Source of the DNA: CAYMQB01 sp964392665
GTDB lineage: Bacteria; Hydrothermota; E44-bin80
Assembly (NCBI GenBank): GCA_964392665.1
Contig: CAYMQB010000028.1
Location: 1-37,237 of the forward strand
Direction of reading: 5' to 3'
DNA: 37,237 nucleotides
The notes beneath the pieces are model-generated. The model was not told the origin of the DNA. It ran no database searches and saw nothing but the letters and a program-made list of their open reading frames with translations. The translations under genes and the position numbers were made by a program. How positions within the stretch are numbered: the stretch's first letter is position 1; each line of letters starts with the position of its first letter. This document shows positions 33,050 to 37,237 of this stretch, piece by piece.

Positions 33050-34509
33050 GCAGAGAATACACGTCTGCCTTTGAAGTAAACGGAAAATATATTCTCGGCA
33101 ATCCTGTCCAATACTACAAGATTTGCTTCTTTTCCTTCCTTGATTTCTCCCTCTCTGTCCAGCGAGAAACCTGCATAGGCGCTGTTATGAGTGTAACAAT
33201 AGATACTGTCTTCTAAAGTAAGTCTTTGACAATCAAACGGTGCCTTAACAACTCCTTCAATTCCTATGAGAGGAGACAGTGGCATACAATCCGAACCAAA
33301 AGCCACTGTAATTCCATTTTTCAGAAGAAGGCTAATCGGATTATTCGTTTCATACCTCTTCCCCAGTGCTTCTTCATACATACCACCAGATTGTGACCAG
33401 AGATATATGAAATTCGGCTGCATCGAAGCAATGACACCGAGTTTTTTAAGTTTCGAAACATCTTTTTCATCGATCAGTTCGCAGTGTTCTATTCTATGTC
33501 TTAGAAGGCTGCAATTACCGACCTGCTCTTCGAAGACACCTATTACTTCCCTTATTGCCCTATTCCCTATCGCATGTATGACAATTTGAATTCCATCATC
33601 ATTCGATTTCTTCACAATTTCACTTAAATCGTCCTTTGTAAGAATAAGTATCCCTCTATTACTTGGATCATCCTTGTAAGAAAAGCTGTTTGCCGCTGTT
33701 CGAGCACCAATGGAACCATCCGCAAAAATTTTTATACCTCCAAAAAAACTTGTTCCGAAATCGAAACCAGTTTTTTTAACATAAGAAATATCGGAAACAA
33801 CTATGTATAGTCTAATATTCAAGGTCATTCCCCCTTTATCCCCCAGCTGTTCATAATATGCCAAATGGTCCTGTTTTGCAATCTCATTTATTGAAGTTAT
33901 TCCAAGGCTATTTGCAAGTTCTACCGCTTTACTGAGACCTTCTCGTATTTCCATTTCGGAAGGCGAAAATATCTTCGATATATTCAAAGGAACATCCTCT
34001 TTCATTATACCCGTTCTTCTGTTTACGCCGTTCCATTCACTGGAAATTTCCCTGAGTGCCAGTGTATTCGCCACTGCGAGGTGACCACAAATTCTGCGAA
34101 TTACAACAGGATTATTAGGTGCAATCCCATCAAGTGCCTTCCTTTCGGGAATCTTTTTAGTCGTCCAACTGCTCTCATCGAAATTACTTGCTATGAGTAC
34201 CTCACCTTTTTCGTAGTTCTTTAATGCCTGTCTCAATATTTCCAGCACATCCTCTGCACTCTCAGCCGAGTCTAAATTGGGTCTCATAATCTCAATCCCT
34301 TTTTGCAGCAAATGCGTATGTGAATCTATAAAACCCGGAACTATCATTTTGCCTTCGACATCAACAGTCTGCACATTATTATATTTATTGGAACCCGTGT
34401 ATATTTCCTTTATTATCTCTCCGTCAACCAAAATGTTTCTTCTGATAATTCTTTTATCCGGAAGAAAAACTTCTCCGCCTATAAGTTGAAATCTATTCGA
34501 GTCCTGCAT
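33046..34509 (-). CDS. YtcJ-like metal-dependent amidohydrolase
   Basis: The product is 487 aa. Amidohydro_3 family motifs run in order: metal site VPGFIDSHTHLLQKG, KIFADGSIGARTAANSF, IVIHAIGNRAIREV, RHRIEHCELID and FGSDCMPLSPLIGIEG, then the beta-sandwich end LDREGEIKEGKEANLVVLD. The family hydrolyses amide or related bonds with bound metal; the natural substrate of this branch is not known to me. It starts inside the end of the capA-like gene (17-base overlap), so the two are co-translated. No signal peptide, so it is probably cytoplasmic. Confidence 0.88.
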   Translation of the reverse strand: MQDSNRFQLIGGEVFLPDKRIIRRNILVDGEIIKEIYTGSNKYNNVQTVDVEGKMIVPGFIDSHTHLLQKGIEIMRPNLDSAESAEDVLEILRQALKNYEKGEVLIASNFDESSWTTKKIPERKALDGIAPNNPVVIRRICGHLAVANTLALREISSEWNGVNRRTGIMKEDVPLNISKIFSPSEMEIREGLSKAVELANSLGITSINEIAKQDHLAYYEQLGDKGGMTLNIRLYIVVSDISYVKKTGFDFGTSFFGGIKIFADGSIGARTAANSFSYKDDPSNRGILILTKDDLSEIVKKSNDDGIQIVIHAIGNRAIREVIGVFEEQVGNCSLLRHRIEHCELIDEKDVSKLKKLGVIASMQPNFIYLWSQSGGMYEEALGKRYETNNPISLLLKNGITVAFGSDCMPLSPLIGIEGVVKAPFDCQRLTLEDSIYCYTHNSAYAGFSLDREGEIKEGKEANLVVLDRIAENIFSVYFKGRRVFSA

Positions 34510-35620
34510 CCTCTATCTCTTCCATCTTCTTAACTCTTATATTGCCTTCATCGTCAATCTCCGGTGTCGAAGAAGGAAAATCTTCCCGGGACAAATTACG
34601 AATTAGATTCAACGCGTATTTATCTTCATCGATATAGGGTATGCCAGGTCTTTTTACTCTGATAGGAATGAGCCTTCCTTCGAGGAAACTACCATCCTCC
34701 AATAAAGAGATTTTCAAAATGAGGCTCTCCCCTGTTGCTCCAGCAAGACCAAATCTCCCATAGACACAAAAATTCCCAAGACTGTATGCGATCAGTCTAC
34801 CTTTATAAATCTCGAGAGCTCTTGGCACATGTGGTCCGTGACCCAAAATTAGATCTGCACCATTTTCAACTGCCTTATGTGCAAATTCAATCACATTGCC
34901 CCTGGGTTCTCCGTAAAGATATTCAAACGTGTTATGCGTATGAAGCGCCTTTGTTCCCTCGCTACCTCCATGAAACGAAACAATAAGTATGTCAAAACTA
35001 TCACTTAGAGCACTTATAACCGAAGATGCTTGTTTTTTGTTGAGTATATTATACGTACTGCTATATGTGGAGAAAGCAATTAAGCCCACAGATATTCCGT
35101 CGACATCCAGATACCCGATATCCCCGACAGGTCCGGAATGCTCGATATTGAAACTGTCGAGAACATTCATAGTTGATTTCACTCCTTTGCTCCCAAAATC
35201 CCTGGCATGATTATTGGCAAGACTCATGCAGTTGAAACCCGCGCTTGCAAGACTTGCAGCAAATCCCGGGGGTGTCCTGAAAGCATAAGACCTTCCACTT
35301 TTTATGTTCTTGCTGGTATAACCACCCTTGCAGAGTGGACCTTCAAGATTCCCGAAGACAATATCAGCCTTTAATTCGTCTTTAACATCATCAAAAAGGT
35401 ATTTTCCACATTCCGGCGGCAGTATGGGATTCGGAAAATCAGAACCCATCATAATGTCCCCGACAGCAGAAACACTGATTTTGATGCTATCTTCCGTTTT
35501 CTCTGCCGCTCTAACATAGTTTTCTTTCGTAGTATCCTGGATATTATCCTTATAATCACCTCCAGCACCGCAGGAGAAAATAACGAAGAAAACAATTACC
35601 ACAAACATTATGTTTTTCAT
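34493..35620 (-). CDS. CapA-family (PGA_cap) lipoprotein
   Basis: I start at ATG 35620, giving a clean lipoprotein signal MKNIMFVVIVFFVIFSCGAG with lipid site C17; the longer frame from a TTG at 35647 would begin within the promoter. The 375 aa have the metallophosphoesterase-like CapA motifs: AVGDIMMGSDFP, VFGNLEGPLC, CMSLANNHARDFGSKGV, VSFHGGSEGT, LILGHGPHVPRALEIYKGRL and IAYSLGNFCVYG. CapA/PgsA proteins take part in polyglutamate or other polymer handling at the membrane; many homologues lack a known substrate, and no PgsBC genes are nearby. The transcript probably starts only a few bases before this ATG. The gene overlaps the amidohydrolase gene. Confidence 0.88.
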   Translation of the reverse strand: MKNIMFVVIVFFVIFSCGAGGDYKDNIQDTTKENYVRAAEKTEDSIKISVSAVGDIMMGSDFPNPILPPECGKYLFDDVKDELKADIVFGNLEGPLCKGGYTSKNIKSGRSYAFRTPPGFAASLASAGFNCMSLANNHARDFGSKGVKSTMNVLDSFNIEHSGPVGDIGYLDVDGISVGLIAFSTYSSTYNILNKKQASSVISALSDSFDILIVSFHGGSEGTKALHTHNTFEYLYGEPRGNVIEFAHKAVENGADLILGHGPHVPRALEIYKGRLIAYSLGNFCVYGRFGLAGATGESLILKISLLEDGSFLEGRLIPIRVKRPGIPYIDEDKYALNLIRNLSREDFPSSTPEIDDEGNIRVKKMEEIEDAGLE

Positions 35621-35630
35621 AATCATAGGC

Positions 35631-35658
35631 AGTATATGCGAATTCAATACTTTGTCAA
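35631..35658 (-). promoter_or_regulatory. Promoter of the capA-like/amidohydrolase operon
   Basis: On the minus strand TTGACA (35658-35653), 16 bases, TATACT (35636-35631). The expected start near 35624 leaves almost no leader before ATG 35620. Confidence 0.75.
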
Positions 35659-35801
35659 TACATTTTTATTGACAATGATGGGCATTTCTGATACTTTCAA
35701 AAAAACATAGCAACCACAGTGCAGCAACTGATATTGCCATTTCGATTGTAAAATTCTTCAACTTTGAACAAACCGTGACTAAATGGTCTTCTACAAAAAT
35801 A

Positions 35802-35891
35802 CGGAGAGGGTGGGATTTGAACCCACGATCGCGATTTCTCACGATACACGATTTCCGATCGTGCTCCTTCGACCAACTCGGACACCTCTCC
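35802..35891 (-). tRNA. tRNA-Ser (anticodon GGA)
   Basis: Read on the minus strand, the acceptor GGAGAGG pairs with CCTCTCC and is followed by discriminator G. The anticodon arm CACGA/TCGTG encloses loop TCGGAAA with anticodon GGA. A long variable arm (TATCGTGAGAAATCGCGA) marks a class II tRNA, and the T arm has GTGGGTTCAAATCCCAC. The 3' CCA is not encoded. It reads UCC and UCU serine codons. Confidence 0.95.
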
Positions 35892-35900
35892 AGCGAGGGC

Positions 35901-35929
35901 ATATTAACAGTAAATCAACATTTGGTCAA
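35901..35929 (-). promoter_or_regulatory. Promoter of the tRNA-Ser gene
   Basis: On the minus strand TTGACC (35929-35924), 17 bases, TAATAT (35906-35901). Transcription would start only a few bases before the mature 5' end. Confidence 0.7.
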
Positions 35930-35976
35930 GTGAAAAACACGAAATTAACAATTCTCATACAAATCTCCGTTCTATT

Positions 35977-37237
35977 ATGACGAAGAATAGCCCTTTGAAC
36001 AAACCTGTAAAATACTTAAAAGGTGTCGGTCCCCATTGGGAGAAAATCCTCAGGAAGCTCGCCATAACGGAAATTAATGATGTATTTTTCCATATCCCAA
36101 GACTCTATATAGATCGCTCCACTATCTCAAAGATTGAGAATATTCAATTCGGAGAAAGAGCCAATATAGTAGGGGAGGTGCTCTCATTCGAATCAAGAAG
36201 GACGAGAAAAAGAATCGAAATTCAGACAGCACTCATACAGGATGAAGCAGAGGGTCTTATATTCCTCAAATGGTTCAAACAACCTTACCTCAAAAATGCT
36301 ATAAAGAAGGGTGATACAATAATGGCAAGTGGAGAAGTTACCTTCTACGAAGGAAAACAAATGGTTCATCCCGATTTCGAAATAATAAAAGATGAAGAGT
36401 CAAATCCACTCCATACAGGAAGGATTGTGCCGTTTTATCCACTTACGGAGGGAATATCCCATAAGCGAATCAGAAGGATTATTGACAATGCTATCAATCT
36501 ATATCTCGATGATGTGAAAGAGACACTGCCCGAGAGTTTAATAAACGAAGAAAAACTTCTTACGCTCAGAGATGCTATCGGCAAAATCCACCGACCAGAG
36601 AGCTTTAAAGATATTGGCAAAGCAAAAAAAAGACTAAAATTCGAGGAACTATTTTACCTCGAACTTTTGCTTGCTGTCAGAAAAAAGCGACTGAAAATAA
36701 GGAAAACGAATGTTAGAATCGACAAACAGGGCGAACTTGCACACAAATTTGCGAAACTACTTCCTTACAAACTAACCGGTGCCCAGAAAAAAGTCATAAA
36801 ACAAATAAGAGAAGATTTCCTTTCCGGAAAACCGATGCACAGAATGCTACAGGGAGATGTGGGTTCCGGGAAAACTGTCGTTGCAATTATTGCATCTCTC
36901 CTCATTATAGAGAGTGATTATCAAGTTGCAATGATGGCTCCAACCGAGATACTTGCCGAACAGCACTATCTCGGCGTCGGAAAAAAACTTGAATCTTTGG
37001 GGATAAAGACTGATTTGCTCATAGGCAGCGTAAAGAAAAGTGAAAAAGAAATATTATATACATCGCTTGAAAAAGGGGAGATTAACCTCATATTTGGAAC
37101 GCATGCTCTAATAGAGGAAGTAGTAAAGTTCAAACACCTGGGTTTAGTAGTAGTCGATGAACAACATAGATTCGGAGTGCTTCAGAGAGCAAAATTGCTT
37201 GAAAAAGGTGAAACACCACACTTTCTCGTAATGACTG
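35977..37237 (+). CDS. recG: ATP-dependent DNA helicase RecG (3' end beyond window)
   Basis: The frame runs from ATG 35977 to the window edge without a stop, 420 codons of an expected 650-780. The N-terminal part has KPVKYLKGVGPHWEKILRKL and FFHIPRLYIDRS, then the OB-fold wedge (ANIVGEVLSFES, LIFLKWFKQPYLKNAIKKGD, VHPDFEI). Helicase motif I is G293-DVGSGKT-300, with LTGAQKKVIKQI before it and motif II D394-EQH-397 in VVDEQHRFGVLQRAKLL. RecG remodels stalled replication forks and branched DNA. No clear ribosome site precedes the ATG. Everything visible is intact. Confidence 0.95.
   Translation, partial: MTKNSPLNKPVKYLKGVGPHWEKILRKLAITEINDVFFHIPRLYIDRSTISKIENIQFGERANIVGEVLSFESRRTRKRIEIQTALIQDEAEGLIFLKWFKQPYLKNAIKKGDTIMASGEVTFYEGKQMVHPDFEIIKDEESNPLHTGRIVPFYPLTEGISHKRIRRIIDNAINLYLDDVKETLPESLINEEKLLTLRDAIGKIHRPESFKDIGKAKKRLKFEELFYLELLLAVRKKRLKIRKTNVRIDKQGELAHKFAKLLPYKLTGAQKKVIKQIREDFLSGKPMHRMLQGDVGSGKTVVAIIASLLIIESDYQVAMMAPTEILAEQHYLGVGKKLESLGIKTDLLIGSVKKSEKEILYTSLEKGEINLIFGTHALIEEVVKFKHLGLVVVDEQHRFGVLQRAKLLEKGETPHFLVMT

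Noticed and set aside
36022..36038. GGTGTCGGTCCCC resembling the intergenic tags
   Set aside because: It is in-frame code for the conserved KGVGP motif of RecG, so the likeness is coincidental.

Overview
The window looks like a chromosomal contig from an uncultivated, AT-rich, diderm, probably anaerobic bacterium. The lineage guess is candidate phylum WOR-3/Stahlbacteria or a relative; this is inference from gene content, not from a marker gene. Pointers are three proteins ending in a type IX-like C-terminal sorting domain (YPNPF followed by a GxYxLKF-type strand), a gingipain-family (C25) protein, a CBM9/DUF5916 outer-membrane protein, LptE (so an LPS-type outer membrane), and ferredoxin-linked 2-oxoacid metabolism. 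Genes are closely packed on both strands. Sigma70-type promoters are unusually easy to read: eleven of the twelve I list have a 17-base spacer.

Layout. 1-4,640: surface or secreted proteins (a truncated repeat protein, a seven-repeat propeller with sorting domain, a glycine-zipper protein) plus a GyrI-like/Cys-rich fusion. 4,641-8,600: a loose accessory stretch with an apparently leaderless AAA ATPase (AAA_14/DUF4143) bracketed by two families of direct repeats, then copies of a third repeat and short GACCTGACCCC/TGTCCCC-type tags around a small beta-barrel gene. 8,498-11,257: a small membrane peptide, a second barrel protein and a DUF5916 protein, separated by a bidirectional terminator. 11,464-17,890: one long TCA-cycle operon, sucC-sucD-ferredoxin-fumA-fumB-korA-korB-korC, enough for 2-oxoglutarate <-> succinyl-CoA <-> succinate and fumarate <-> malate. 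18,004-22,645: TPR protein, D-cysteine desulfhydrase-type PLP enzyme, PAS-GGDEF cyclase and a dihydroorotate dehydrogenase-like protein.

22,701-26,570 is the most unusual part. A consensus promoter and a long leader with a possible leader peptide precede two overlapping genes for nucleotidyltransferase-fold proteins. The second (965 aa) seems to have two GlnD/GlnE-like halves, with no recognisable partner (glutamine synthetase or PII) in view. 26,562-31,681 (minus): an LVIVD-repeat lipoprotein and a C25 protease-like giant in one operon. 31,789-37,237: lptE, a Crp/Fnr regulator, a capA-like lipoprotein plus YtcJ-like amidohydrolase operon, tRNA-Ser(GGA), and the first 420 codons of recG, cut by the window edge.

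All functional calls come from reading motifs by eye; no database search was done.
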